Position numbers and translations under genes: made by a program. This document shows positions 15,891 to 24,536 of a stretch of DNA of 24,875 bases, in pieces (within the stretch, counting starts at the first letter, position 1; every line of letters starts with the position of its first letter). The DNA lies in contig CALCPT010000216.1 of the NCBI GenBank assembly GCA_937897265.1, forward strand, positions 1 to 24,875, given 5' to 3'. The DNA is from an uncultured Alcaligenaceae bacterium (GTDB taxonomy: Bacteria; Pseudomonadota; Gammaproteobacteria; Burkholderiales; Burkholderiaceae_B). The notes beneath the pieces were generated by a model, which was not told the DNA's origin, did not search any database, and worked only from the letters and a program-made list of their open reading frames with translations.

Positions 15891-17569
15891 TTAGTTTCAG
15901 GCAAGAAGCGAACACCTTTGCGAGCCAATCCACCACCTATGCCGATAGGCGTGCCGTCTGCCCGCCAGCAGGCGGCACCCTCGAGGGATCTATCGTCATG
16001 GAATTCAATCGCGTTCATGCCGCCGCCCACATTGGGTACGTGCACAACGCGGTGACCACGGGTTTGAAGTGAGGTGTGCAGTGCCTCAGAAAAGGCGGGC
16101 TCTAGCTCTAGCTCGAACCCTTGGGTCCAGATGCGGGGTGCCTCAACCGCCTCTTGCAAGCTCATGCCATGATCGATCAGGTTGATCACGGCTTGGAGCG
16201 CAGAAGTAAAGATCCTCAAGCCGCCAGGCAAACCGAGCGCGTAGCGGGGCTCACCGTCCTTGATCACCATTAAAGGTGCCATGGACGAAGTCACTCGCTT
16301 TCCGGGGGCCATTGAGTTGGCGCGGTCAGGCCTCGGATCGAGAACGTACAGATAATTATTGGGAATCATGCCAGTGCCTGGCACCATGTAGCGCGCACCA
16401 AACACCGAATTGATGGTCTGCGTGGCACTGACAATGCGCCCTTCACTGTCAGCTACGGTGATGTGGGTGGTGTTTGCGCTTTCAGCAGGCGCCAGGCCTG
16501 GGGACCACGTTTGTGCTTGATGCAGGTTTATTTGCTTGCGGCGCTCGGCAGCGTATTCGGCAGACAACAGTTTTTCGATGGGGACATTTACAAAGTCTGG
16601 GTCTGCAGTGACCGCAGAGCGATCTGTAAAAGCCATTTTCATGACCTCCGCGAGCAAGTGGACGCCTTGTTCGGTTCCGAAGCCGATGGCTTTTAGATCA
16701 AAACCTTCGAGCACGTTCAGCATTTGCCCGATGTGCAAAGGTCCTGCGCACGGTGGTGGCGGACCGATGATTTCAAAACCGCGGTAATCGCTACGTAATG
16801 CAGCGGGATGACGGGTGTTGTAGAGGCGTAAATCTTCTAGGCTTAAAAAGCCCTGTTGACTTGCAATGTCGGTACACAAGGCACGGCCGAGTGCCCCGCT
16901 GTACAAAGCGTTGGCACCTTCTTGGGCTACCAGCTTCAGGGTGTCGGCATAGGCGCCTTGCACCAGCAAATCGCCTTTTTGAAGCGCTTGACCTTGGGGC
17001 AAGAACAATCGAGAAATTTCGGGGTCTAGCGACAAATCAGCCGCGTTTTCGGTAATGCAGTCACTCAAGTATTGCGTGGCCCTGAAGCCACAAGAGGCGT
17101 GTTTGATGGCCGGCGTAATCACCTCTGACAAAGACATGGAACCATGCTGCGAAAGCATTTGGCACCAAGCCATCAGGTTGCCGGGTGTGGCCACGGCCTT
17201 TCTGCCTAAGCTGTGTTGGCGACCTACGCTTTCAAGCGAACCGGCAGGGGCTAACGCGTCGTGCGTGAAGGTGTGTGGGCCAACCGCTTGCGGACACGTG
17301 CCTTGGCCTTCCAGGATGGTGTGCGTCCCATCGGGATGACGAAGGTGTGCAAACCCGCCGCCGAGCAGGCCAACCATCATGGGTTCGACCACACTCAACG
17401 TGAACAGCGCTGCTACGGCTGCGTCGACTGCGTTGCCACCTGCGCACAACATTTCTGAGCCAGCAGCAGAGGCCAGGGGATGGTTGGTGACCACCATGCC
17501 ACGCGAGGCGCGAGCCGGTTGTTTTTCGGTGACAAAAGAGGTCCCGCAGTGATCTGTCCAATGGTTCAT
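15887..17569 (-). CDS. Gamma-glutamyltransferase family Ntn hydrolase
   Basis: This 560-residue protein belongs to the gamma-glutamyltransferase / cephalosporin acylase family, which is cut into two subunits by its own catalytic Thr. The cleavage and nucleophile site is NTTHITVADSEG with Thr367 as the first T of TTH. Downstream are QTINSVFGA and MAPGKRVTSSMAPLM, the usual small-subunit substrate loop. Near the N-terminus GMVVTNHPLASAAG and GGNAVDAAVAA mark the family. The start chosen is the ATG at 17569 because the 39 codons before it are Tyr/Phe-rich and not family-like; neither start shows a strong ribosome site. No clear signal peptide is visible from that start, so the enzyme may be cytoplasmic, unlike E. 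coli Ggt. It is first in a pair with the amidotransferase gene and diverges from the nitrile hydratase genes. Confidence 0.9.
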   Translation of the reverse strand: MNHWTDHCGTSFVTEKQPARASRGMVVTNHPLASAAGSEMLCAGGNAVDAAVAALFTLSVVEPMMVGLLGGGFAHLRHPDGTHTILEGQGTCPQAVGPHTFTHDALAPAGSLESVGRQHSLGRKAVATPGNLMAWCQMLSQHGSMSLSEVITPAIKHASCGFRATQYLSDCITENAADLSLDPEISRLFLPQGQALQKGDLLVQGAYADTLKLVAQEGANALYSGALGRALCTDIASQQGFLSLEDLRLYNTRHPAALRSDYRGFEIIGPPPPCAGPLHIGQMLNVLEGFDLKAIGFGTEQGVHLLAEVMKMAFTDRSAVTADPDFVNVPIEKLLSAEYAAERRKQINLHQAQTWSPGLAPAESANTTHITVADSEGRIVSATQTINSVFGARYMVPGTGMIPNNYLYVLDPRPDRANSMAPGKRVTSSMAPLMVIKDGEPRYALGLPGGLRIFTSALQAVINLIDHGMSLQEAVEAPRIWTQGFELELEPAFSEALHTSLQTRGHRVVHVPNVGGGMNAIEFHDDRSLEGAACWRADGTPIGIGGGLARKGVRFLPETK

Positions 17570-17703
17570 ACAAATGATGGTGAGGTGGGGGCATGGAAAG
17601 TAGAGATACAACTTAGTCTGAAAATGCACTAAAAACAAGGTTGAATCCTGACCACCATAGGTGCGACGCCGACTAAACCCTAGCAAAAAGCTGTCTTAAT
17701 TTT

Positions 17704-17732
17704 TTGCTTCAAAATGTCCGCCCGGATATACA
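17704..17732 (+). promoter_or_regulatory. Candidate promoter of the nitrile hydratase operon
   Basis: TTGCTT (17704-17709) and TATACA (17727-17732) are 17 bases apart and would start transcription about 27 bases before the alpha-subunit ATG. Both hexamers are only moderate matches. The gap between this operon and the divergent gamma-glutamyltransferase gene is 197 bases, and nothing else in it stood out. Confidence 0.35.
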
Positions 17733-17766
17733 CTGACTCACTCTTGGTGTTTAGAGAAATATAACA

Positions 17767-18372
17767 ATGGACGAAGACGGCATGAATTCCAACAAATCTG
17801 CATCCGTAGAAGATCGTATGAATGCGATCCAGTCAGTGCTGGAAGCGCGCGGTATGGAACCGGCTGCCGCTATTGACCAAGCCTATCATCGGGCCGAAGA
17901 AGACTGGGTACCACGCAACGGTGCCCGGATCATCGCCAAAGCCTGGACTGATCCGGCGTATCGACAGCGGCTTTTGGCGGATGGTAAAGCTGCAGCTGCT
18001 GAGCTAGGCTTCGACATGCCGCCCCATCATCGTTATCTTGTCGCACTTGAAAACACCTCGAAGATTCACAATGTGATTGTTTGCACATTGTGCTCTTGCA
18101 CTGCGTTTTCGATTATTGGATTGCCGCCTGATTGGTATAAGGATCTGGAATATAGGGCACGTGTCGTCAGAGAGTCTCGCACAGTACTCAAGGAAATGGG
18201 TCTTGATCTGCCTGCGACCACCGAGATCAAAGTGTGGGATACCACCACGGATACTCGATACATGGTCGTTCCACATCAACCTCCAGAAACAATAGGCTGG
18301 CCAGAGGATCGGCTTGTGGAAATCATCACAAAAGAATCAATGATCGGCGTTGCACGCTTAATGGGGAGCTAG
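17767..18372 (+). CDS. Nitrile hydratase alpha subunit, cobalt-type motif
   Basis: This 201-residue subunit carries the metal site that hydrates nitriles to amides. The metal-binding claw is VCTLCSC at residues 105-111, with Cys106, Cys109, Ser110 and Cys111 as ligands. Thr107 is the residue associated with cobalt rather than iron enzymes. It is followed by TAFSIIGLPPDWYK, where most family members I recall read [TY]PWP-VLGLPPDWYK, so the Pro-Trp-Pro next to the metal is missing. WVPRNGARIIAKAW and the GLPPDWYK end of the region are family-typical and the length (about 200) is normal. AGAGAAA about ten bases before the ATG is a weak ribosome site; Met6 is an alternative start. The beta gene follows three bases after the stop. 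Thiocyanate hydrolase gamma subunit is a related alternative. Confidence 0.93.
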   Translation: MDEDGMNSNKSASVEDRMNAIQSVLEARGMEPAAAIDQAYHRAEEDWVPRNGARIIAKAWTDPAYRQRLLADGKAAAAELGFDMPPHHRYLVALENTSKIHNVIVCTLCSCTAFSIIGLPPDWYKDLEYRARVVRESRTVLKEMGLDLPATTEIKVWDTTTDTRYMVVPHQPPETIGWPEDRLVEIITKESMIGVARLMGS

Positions 18373-18375
18373 AAC

Positions 18376-18993
18376 ATGGACGGTGTACACGATATGGGCG
18401 GTCGCCAGGGGTTCGGCGTCATCCGCTATGCGCCCAATGCATCAGTATTCCACGCAGAATGGGAAAGAAGAGCCAATGCGCTCTACGGCCTTGCTGTTCG
18501 TCATGGCATCTTCAACATGGACGAGTATCGTCATGCCATTGAGCGCATGTCGCCATACCATTACATGTCAGCAAGTTACTACGAGCGCACACTGACTAGC
18601 CTTGCGACGTTGCTCGTCGAAAAAGGAGTGACGACCCGGGAGGAACTCGAAAAGCTGGCGAAGGGGGCATTCCCTCTCGCAGGGCCAAGCGCTGCGGGCC
18701 GCAGTAATCTGCCTGATCGGCAGCAGTTCAAGCCCGGTGACCGTGTACGTGTGCGCAATGAGTTCTTCGCAGGGCATATCCGCATGCCCGCCTACATTCG
18801 CGGCAAGCAAGGTGTCGTCGTGCGAGAAACACCTGCCTACCCATTTCCCGATGCACATGCCCACGGCATTCAGGCTGAGGACGAACCGACATACGATGTC
18901 GCCTTTCGCACTGAGGACTTATGGCCCAATGCGTCGGACTCTGCGCAAGTGCATGTGGGGGTATTCCAAAGCTACTTGCAAAAAGAGGACTGA
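18376..18993 (+). CDS. Nitrile hydratase beta subunit
   Basis: This 205-residue subunit completes the alpha-beta nitrile hydratase. It begins with the hallmark MDGVHDMGG and continues QGFGVIRY and FHAEWERR. Arg52 in YRHAIERM and Arg150 just after GKQGVVV fit the two conserved arginines that contact the oxidised cysteines of the alpha subunit. The C-terminal SH3-like barrel contains FKPGDRVRVRN (118-128), YPFPDAHAHG (155-164) and YDVAF. GGGAG at 18363-18367 lies eight bases before the ATG. Alpha-before-beta order also occurs in Pseudomonas putida cobalt enzymes, but there a P14K activator gene follows. Here a Bug receptor follows after 70 bases and no activator is seen. Confidence 0.95.
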   Translation: MDGVHDMGGRQGFGVIRYAPNASVFHAEWERRANALYGLAVRHGIFNMDEYRHAIERMSPYHYMSASYYERTLTSLATLLVEKGVTTREELEKLAKGAFPLAGPSAAGRSNLPDRQQFKPGDRVRVRNEFFAGHIRMPAYIRGKQGVVVRETPAYPFPDAHAHGIQAEDEPTYDVAFRTEDLWPNASDSAQVHVGVFQSYLQKED

Positions 18994-19063
18994 GCGCGAC
19001 AAGCTACAGCAGAGCTGAGTATTGAATCTTGATCTCAGGTAAAAAATACCAACAGGAGTCAAC

Positions 19064-20041
19064 ATGAAATTTCCTCGCCGCTCATTTTTACAAATGGCTA
19101 TGGGTGCCTCTGCTTTGTCGCTGGCTAGCCGAATCAGCTGGGCGCAAGCCTATCCTTCACGGCCGGCTCGCATCGTTGTTGGCTTTGCTGCTGGAGGAGC
19201 CACCGACATTCAGGCTCGCTTGATGGGCCAATGGCTTTCGGAACGTCTTGGCCAACAATTCATAGTAGAAAATCGAGCAGGCGCAAGCGGCAACATTGCA
19301 ACGGAGGCAGTCGTCAAAGCTCCGCCCGATGGCTACACTCTTCTACAAATCGTTACACCGCATGCAATCAATGCGGCTCTGTTTACTAATCTCAATTTCG
19401 ACTTTATGCGGGACATCACGCCTGTCATATGCTCTGCGCGACTGCCTTACGTTGTAGTCGTTCATCCATCAGTCTCGGCCAAGACGATGCCAGAGTTCAT
19501 CGCATACGCCAAGTCCAACCCTGGCAAGATCAACTATGGATCTGCTGGTCAAGGGACACCGCAGAACATTACTTGCGAACTTTTTAAGATGATGACTGGC
19601 CTAAATCTAGTCCATGTGCCGTACAAGGGAGGCGCAACCGCTGTCGCAGATCTGATCGCTGGTCATATACAAGTGGTGTTCGCGCCCGTGTCGGAATCCA
19701 TTCAACAGATTCAAGCTGGAAAACTACGTGCCCTCGCTGTGACGACGGCATCCCGTTTGAGTATTTTGCCCGATGTGCCCACAGTGGGTGAGTTCGTTCC
19801 CGGCTATGAGGCTAGTGGTTTTGCTGGAATCGGCGCCCCAAAAAATACCCCAACTGAAATTATTAATTTGTTGAATAAAGAACTTAACATGGGGCTTGCC
19901 GATAGCAATATTCAAGCCAATATTACTAAGCTTGGCGGGACTGTGCTTGGTGGAACCCCCGCAGAGTTCGGGACTATCCTTTCCGAAGCCACGGAAAAGT
20001 GGACAAAGGTGATTAAGTTTGCAGGCATCAAGGCTGAATAG
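19064..20041 (+). CDS. Bug/TctC family receptor with Tat-type signal
   Basis: This 325-residue periplasmic binding protein follows the nitrile hydratase beta gene and probably shares its transcript. The N-terminus MKFPRRSFLQMAMGA holds a twin-arginine motif (RRSFLQ) before a mild hydrophobic core and an AQA cleavage site, so export by Tat is likely; most Bug proteins use Sec. Next come YPSRPARIVVGFAAGGATD, APPDGYT and VPYKGGATAVADLIAGH, all family hallmarks. AGGAG (19054-19058) lies five bases before the ATG. Its linkage to nitrile hydratase suggests it binds the nitrile, the amide or the acid product for uptake or signalling. No TctAB permease is present here. Confidence 0.93.
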   Translation: MKFPRRSFLQMAMGASALSLASRISWAQAYPSRPARIVVGFAAGGATDIQARLMGQWLSERLGQQFIVENRAGASGNIATEAVVKAPPDGYTLLQIVTPHAINAALFTNLNFDFMRDITPVICSARLPYVVVVHPSVSAKTMPEFIAYAKSNPGKINYGSAGQGTPQNITCELFKMMTGLNLVHVPYKGGATAVADLIAGHIQVVFAPVSESIQQIQAGKLRALAVTTASRLSILPDVPTVGEFVPGYEASGFAGIGAPKNTPTEIINLLNKELNMGLADSNIQANITKLGGTVLGGTPAEFGTILSEATEKWTKVIKFAGIKAE

Positions 20042-20058
20042 CCATTAAAGATGGGTAA

Positions 20059-20175
20059 CAGCTCGGCACTCGACAAGCCCTCGTGTTGACGAACAAAGAA
20101 TTCAACAAGCTTGGTGATGTTTTGGTTGCTCCAATAACTCAAGGTGGCGATTACGCGAGCTATGCGGGATTTGCC
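20059..20175 (+). pseudogene. Remnant of a ChpB/PemK (MazF-type) toxin gene
   Basis: One continuous frame of 39 codons reads QALVLTNKEFNKLG and then LVAPITQGGDYASYAGFA, closely matching the central part of ChpB-type endoribonuclease toxins (recalled E. coli ChpB: PALVLSVQAFNQLG...LVAPITQGGNFARYAGF). The N-terminal strand with GDIV is absent, cut off by the region just after the Bug stop (an in-frame TAA is at 20056-20058). The C-terminal NQVRxxD part is also absent; the frame runs on into antisense of the response regulator gene. No antitoxin gene is adjacent. This is a scar of a toxin-antitoxin locus, not a working toxin. Confidence 0.7.
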
Positions 20176-20220
20176 GCTACGCCACACAGTCACGCCGAAC
20201 ACAAAGGCCTCACAGCGCTC

Positions 20221-21093
20221 TTATTCAGGGCTAAAGCGCGCACCAATCGCTGCGGCGGCCGAGCGAGTTTCAACACCGAGCTTGTTAAAGATATGTTCAA
20301 GGTGTTTGTTGACGGTGCGCGGGCTCATTCCAAGTATCTCAGCGATGTCGCGGTTGGTTTTTCCTTTTGCAAGCCACGATAAGACTTCGCTTTCGCGTTG
20401 TGTAAGCGCGGCTTGTTGTAAACGAGCCGAGTCTCCACCGGTTATTGTTGCCTGAGCAAGCAAGAGCATGGTTTCACCCAGGCCCACCTTGCCCAGATTA
20501 CGGACCGAAAGTTCTGGATACCCTGAGAAGGTTAGCCGTTCGCTGCCAGTTTTAAGTAGTGCCGAAAGATCTAAGGCCGACAGGTCCTCTTTTAACCACA
20601 GCCGCGCTCTTGGGGAGTGCCAGGCGATACGCCCTATAGAGTCAATCAGTACGACGCCAAAGCCTGCTACATCGACAGCTTCTCGTGCCAGACGGGCAAC
20701 ACGGGCGTTACGGATATGCACTTGTAGCCTTGCCAGCACCTCTTCGGCTTTGACTGGCTTGACAACGTAATCTACACCCCCGCTATCAAAACCGCTCACA
20801 AGGGCATCGGTTTCAGATAATCCTGTCATAAAGATTACAGGCACGTGGCTAAAGGCGGGGTTGGCTTTGATACGTTTGCACGTTTCAAAACCTGACAAGC
20901 CAGGCATCACTGCGTCAAGCAGTACCGCATCGACTAAAACCATCTCAAGTCGCTCGAGCGCCACCTCGCCGCTGAGTGCGACCACCACGTCATAGCCCGC
21001 AGCCTCAAGCGATTGGTAAAGAGGCCCTAGGCTGCTGGGCACGTCATCCACCAGCAAAACGATTGGACGCATGGCAGACAGTTGCTCAGTCAT
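20221..21093 (-). CDS. LuxR/NarL-type response regulator with receiver domain
   Basis: This 290-residue regulator has an N-terminal receiver with acidic Asp16/Asp17, phospho-acceptor Asp60 in VLLDAVMPG, Thr90 and Lys112 in VVKPVK. The middle (about 140-215) looks like a short PAS-related segment ([20 protein letters not shown]). The C-terminal LuxR helix-turn-helix (229-285) contains [20 protein letters not shown] and [18 protein letters not shown]. Canonical NarL proteins are about 210-220 residues, so the middle is an extra module of roughly 75. The start ATG lies inside the end of the permease-kinase gene (8-base overlap, 21093-21086), which makes that kinase its likely partner. Target genes are unknown; the nitrile hydratase operon and the allophanate-hydrolase-like gene are candidates by position. 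Confidence 0.93.
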   Translation of the reverse strand: MTEQLSAMRPIVLLVDDVPSSLGPLYQSLEAAGYDVVVALSGEVALERLEMVLVDAVLLDAVMPGLSGFETCKRIKANPAFSHVPVIFMTGLSETDALVSGFDSGGVDYVVKPVKAEEVLARLQVHIRNARVARLAREAVDVAGFGVVLIDSIGRIAWHSPRARLWLKEDLSALDLSALLKTGSERLTFSGYPELSVRNLGKVGLGETMLLLAQATITGGDSARLQQAALTQRESEVLSWLAKGKTNRDIAEILGMSPRTVNKHLEHIFNKLGVETRSAAAAIGARFSPE

Positions 21094-24000
21094 CGTGGGG
21101 CTGTTTGGTCAGTTTGAGTAACGACTCGAAATCAAAGCGTAAGACCATTGCACGCAAGCTTTGCGTCAAGGACAGATGAGACGGTTCGTGTTGCGCGTGG
21201 CGGTCCAACAGGTTGAGTAATCCCTGCACATGACCGGTTTTAAGTAGCTGCACCATTTTTTCGCGTAGAACCTCTGGAATACTTTCTTCAGTCAAAGCAA
21301 CTTCTGTGCCAAATTTTGAAGGTAAATCAACGCCGCTGAGTTCGGCTGAGATCCATTCGATACCCAGATAGCGCCCTAATACCCCGATCAGTTCAGACTC
21401 AAGGACGGGCTTGCTCACAAACGCCTGACAATTAGCCAGAGCGAGTTTGTCAGCGTGATTGTCAAAGAGATTGGCCGATACCATGATGATTGGGATGTCT
21501 ATGTATCCACGAGCACGAATCGCTTTTGCAGTCTCCCAGCCGTCCATTTCGTCCATCGAAATATCTAGCAAAATGGCGTCGGGTTTATGATCGCTCAAAC
21601 TTTCAAGGCACTCGCTACCGCTAGCCGCTTCGCGCATGTTGAACCCCAAGGGGCTCAGAAGTGCGGCGAGCATTTGTCGTTGATCCGCTTGGTCATCAAC
21701 CGCCAAGAGGGTGAGGCGCTTGCCTGTGTATCCAGATACCGCACCCACCGCCGGCATTTGAGGGCCGGGATGGGCAGCGTGTGGCATGTAGAGTTTGACA
21801 GTGAATGTGCTCCCTGAATTTTGCTGGCTCGTCATTGATAAATCGCCGCCCATCATCGACGTCAATAAGCCAGTGATCGTGAGGCCAAGCCCTGTGCCCG
21901 GCTCGCCGCGCAGACGTGCAGCACCGCCGCGCTCGAAAGGCAAGAAAATACGCTGCTGGTCTTGCGGCGCAATGCCCACCCCGGTGTCTTCGACATGAAA
22001 TTGCAAGACTTGGGTACGTGCATCCACACGCAACGTCACGCAGCCTTTATCTGTGAATTTGATCGCGTTGCCGAGCAAGTTGATTAAGATCTGAGTGAGG
22101 CGCTTTGCGTCACCTTTGACCCACGCGGGGAGTTCACCGTTCAGTTGATAGACAAATTCAAGACCCCGCGCTTGCACTTGAGGTCGCACCATACGTACGA
22201 GCTCGTCGAGCAGTTGAGGTAGCGGTATCGCAGTGGTTTCAAGCCGCAGTCGGCCTGATTCGATGTGCGCCAAATCCAGTAAGTCATCAATGAGGCCTGC
22301 CATATGCGAGCCACTGCGCTTGACGGTTTCAAGCGCCTCGCGTTGCGAACGCGCAAGAGAGTTGTCTTTAAGCAAAATATGCGAGTAACCAAGAATGCTG
22401 TTTAGCGGTGTTCGCAATTCGTGAGTCATGCCTGCAACATAGCGGCTCTTGGCGCGATTAGCGTGTTCAGCTTGTTCTTTTGCCAACTGAAGTGCTGCAT
22501 CAGTGCGCCTGAGCACCTCAACTTCGCGTTGTAGTAAACGACTTTGTGCGTTGGATTCTTCTTGAGCCAGCCGACGACTTTCGCTGATTAATACGACCCA
22601 CCAACTACAGACTGCGACTAACAGTAGGAGCATTAAAAATACTCTCAAAAAAACGTTAGCTTGAAAGGTGTAAGCAGTGTTTTCAAACGAATTATCCTGA
22701 CTTAAGGCAATACCCATGACAGTCGCCAGAACGACAGTCAATGAAACGAAGACCAACAGAAAACGTGCAGCCCGTGATTTAAATTTTTCAGAAAAAACAT
22801 TGGGTAAAAGATGGATCATCCAGTCTGAGGCTTGCTGGTCGAGTCGTGAGCCTACTTTGCATGAGTCGTGGCAACGCGAGTCTAACGAACAGCACAGAGA
22901 ACAGATTGGTGCCCCATAGGCGGGACAGTGAGCCATGTCAGGAAGCTCAAATGGGTTTTCGCACACACTGCACTGAACAATGCCATTGACGCTTGCCAAG
23001 GAGGTTGGGCGCCTGGCGCTGTACCAGCGACTGCGTGTGAGCCAGGCAAATAGGGGCGAGAGTGCGATCGAGAGCACGAGCGCGATGAAGGGCGCAAAGG
23101 CCTTGGCGGTATCTCCAAAGAGGCCGTTATAAGCTAGCAAGGCGAGGGCCGCAGCGCAGAGCATCGCACCCAGACCAACTGGATTGATGTCGTAGAGGTG
23201 AGCGCGTTTGAATTCTAAGCCTTTAGGCGAGAGGCCAAGCGGTTTATTGATCACAAGATCGGCCACCAACGCTCCAATCCAGGCGATCGCTACGTTGCTA
23301 TATAGCCCCAGTACATGCTCAAGTGCTCGAAACACACCCAAAGTCATGAGTAAGGTGGCAATTAATACATTGAAGATGAGCCACACAACCCGACCTGGAT
23401 GGCTGTGGGTGAGGCGAGCAAAAAAGTTAGACCAAGCGAGCGAACCGGCATAGGCATTTGTCACGTTAATTTTGATCTGCGAAACGATGACGAATAGCGT
23501 TGTGATCCCTAAGACCCAGCGCGTATCGTCAAACACATAACTAAAACCCGCTAGATACATACGCGTCGGTTCGCTTGCGATCTCGGTTGGTAGCTCAACT
23601 TGAAGCACTAGAAAGGCAAGAAACGCTCCCCCCATCATTTTTGCCATGCCGGGAATTATCCAGCCAGGCCCCGCGATGATGACCGCGGCCCACCAACGCA
23701 CGCGATTAACAGAGGTTTTTTCAGGCAAAAATCTCAAGTAGTCGACTTGCTCCCCAATTTGCACCACGAGTGAGCAGGCTACGGTCGATGCTGCACCAAA
23801 CATGAGCCAGTCAAAGTCACTGCTCCCTGACAGCTGACCACTTAAGCCCGTGAAGGCTTTAAAGGCAGCGGGGTCTTTCAAGGCGATCGCGATATAGGGG
23901 CTGACCAAGAGCACGAGCCACAGTGCTTGTGTCCAAATTTGTAGCTTTGAAATCAACGTGATGCCGCGCACCACAAGAGGGACCACGACCAATGCGCTGA

Positions 24001-24490
24001 TGATGTAACACCAGACAATAGGCCAGTCGAGATACAACTGTAAAGCAAGCGCCATGATAGCCGCTTCGAGTGCAAAAAATATAAAGGTGAAGGCAGCGTA
24101 AATGAGCGAGGTGATGGTTGACCCAACGTAGCCAAAGCCTGCACCGCGCGTCAGCAAATCTATATCAACCCCGTAGCGCGCGGCGTAGACGCTGATGGGC
24201 AGGCCGGCCAGAAAAATAATCAGCCCGGTGGCCAGGATGGCCCAAAACGCGTTGGTAAAGCCGTACTGCACCAGCAGCGTGGCGCCAACCGCCTCCAGAA
24301 TCAGGAACGAAGCCGCACCAAACGCGGTGTTGGCCACGCGGAACTCGCTCCACTTGCGCGCCGAGCGAGCGGTGAAACGCAGTGCGTAATCCTCCAGCGT
24401 TTCGTCGGCCACCCAGGTGTTGTAGTCGCGGCGGATCTTGATGATCCGCTGCTCCTGCGGTGCTGCATGGGTGGTGGGGCTGGTGCTCAT
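21086..24490 (-). CDS. NCS1 permease-histidine kinase-receiver fusion (hybrid sensor kinase)
   Basis: This 1134-residue protein joins a transporter to a sensor kinase. Residues 1-490 are an NCS1 (purine/cytosine/hydantoin/allantoin) permease with about 12 membrane segments; [32 protein letters not shown] and [10 protein letters not shown] are family motifs. Residues 507-545 hold eight Cys (507, 510, 522, 530, 533, 534, 540, 545) and two His, probably a zinc site. Two more membrane segments (about 576-597, 613-635) and a coiled coil (about 638-680) precede HisKA with His690 in [12 protein letters not shown]. The ATPase has Asn807 (NLLGNAIKF), DTGVGI and GTGLGL. A receiver follows (Asp932/933, Asp976, Lys1027), then a helical tail (1050-1134) without an obvious phospho-accepting His. 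The layout recalls CbrA, where an SLC5-type transporter is fused to a kinase. It likely senses or carries a nucleobase-like or hydantoin-like nitrogen compound. It overlaps the regulator gene by 8 bases. The first ~110 codons are much GC-richer than the rest. Confidence 0.95.
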   Translation of the reverse strand: MSTSPTTHAAPQEQRIIKIRRDYNTWVADETLEDYALRFTARSARKWSEFRVANTAFGAASFLILEAVGATLLVQYGFTNAFWAILATGLIIFLAGLPISVYAARYGVDIDLLTRGAGFGYVGSTITSLIYAAFTFIFFALEAAIMALALQLYLDWPIVWCYIISALVVVPLVVRGITLISKLQIWTQALWLVLLVSPYIAIALKDPAAFKAFTGLSGQLSGSSDFDWLMFGAASTVACSLVVQIGEQVDYLRFLPEKTSVNRVRWWAAVIIAGPGWIIPGMAKMMGGAFLAFLVLQVELPTEIASEPTRMYLAGFSYVFDDTRWVLGITTLFVIVSQIKINVTNAYAGSLAWSNFFARLTHSHPGRVVWLIFNVLIATLLMTLGVFRALEHVLGLYSNVAIAWIGALVADLVINKPLGLSPKGLEFKRAHLYDINPVGLGAMLCAAALALLAYNGLFGDTAKAFAPFIALVLSIALSPLFAWLTRSRWYSARRPTSLASVNGIVQCSVCENPFELPDMAHCPAYGAPICSLCCSLDSRCHDSCKVGSRLDQQASDWMIHLLPNVFSEKFKSRAARFLLVFVSLTVVLATVMGIALSQDNSFENTAYTFQANVFLRVFLMLLLLVAVCSWWVVLISESRRLAQEESNAQSRLLQREVEVLRRTDAALQLAKEQAEHANRAKSRYVAGMTHELRTPLNSILGYSHILLKDNSLARSQREALETVKRSGSHMAGLIDDLLDLAHIESGRLRLETTAIPLPQLLDELVRMVRPQVQARGLEFVYQLNGELPAWVKGDAKRLTQILINLLGNAIKFTDKGCVTLRVDARTQVLQFHVEDTGVGIAPQDQQRIFLPFERGGAARLRGEPGTGLGLTITGLLTSMMGGDLSMTSQQNSGSTFTVKLYMPHAAHPGPQMPAVGAVSGYTGKRLTLLAVDDQADQRQMLAALLSPLGFNMREAASGSECLESLSDHKPDAILLDISMDEMDGWETAKAIRARGYIDIPIIMVSANLFDNHADKLALANCQAFVSKPVLESELIGVLGRYLGIEWISAELSGVDLPSKFGTEVALTEESIPEVLREKMVQLLKTGHVQGLLNLLDRHAQHEPSHLSLTQSLRAMVLRFDFESLLKLTKQPHDD

Positions 24491-24536
24491 GGCCCGGTAA
24501 CAGGCGCAAGAACCGCGCCTCGACGGTCGTCACGGC

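Noticed and set aside
17232..17594. 120-codon minus-strand frame
   Set aside because: It overlaps the gamma-glutamyltransferase gene in another frame and shows no domain features.
20083..20382. A 99-codon plus-strand frame that could be called a toxin gene
   Set aside because: Only the first third resembles ChpB/MazF; from about 20221 it is antisense to the response regulator coding sequence. It is listed as a pseudogene fragment only.
24165..24533. 122-codon minus-strand frame, plus several others over 24537-24817
   Set aside because: They are out-of-frame shadows in GC-rich sequence overlapping the permease-kinase gene or the amidase fragment, with no family resemblance.
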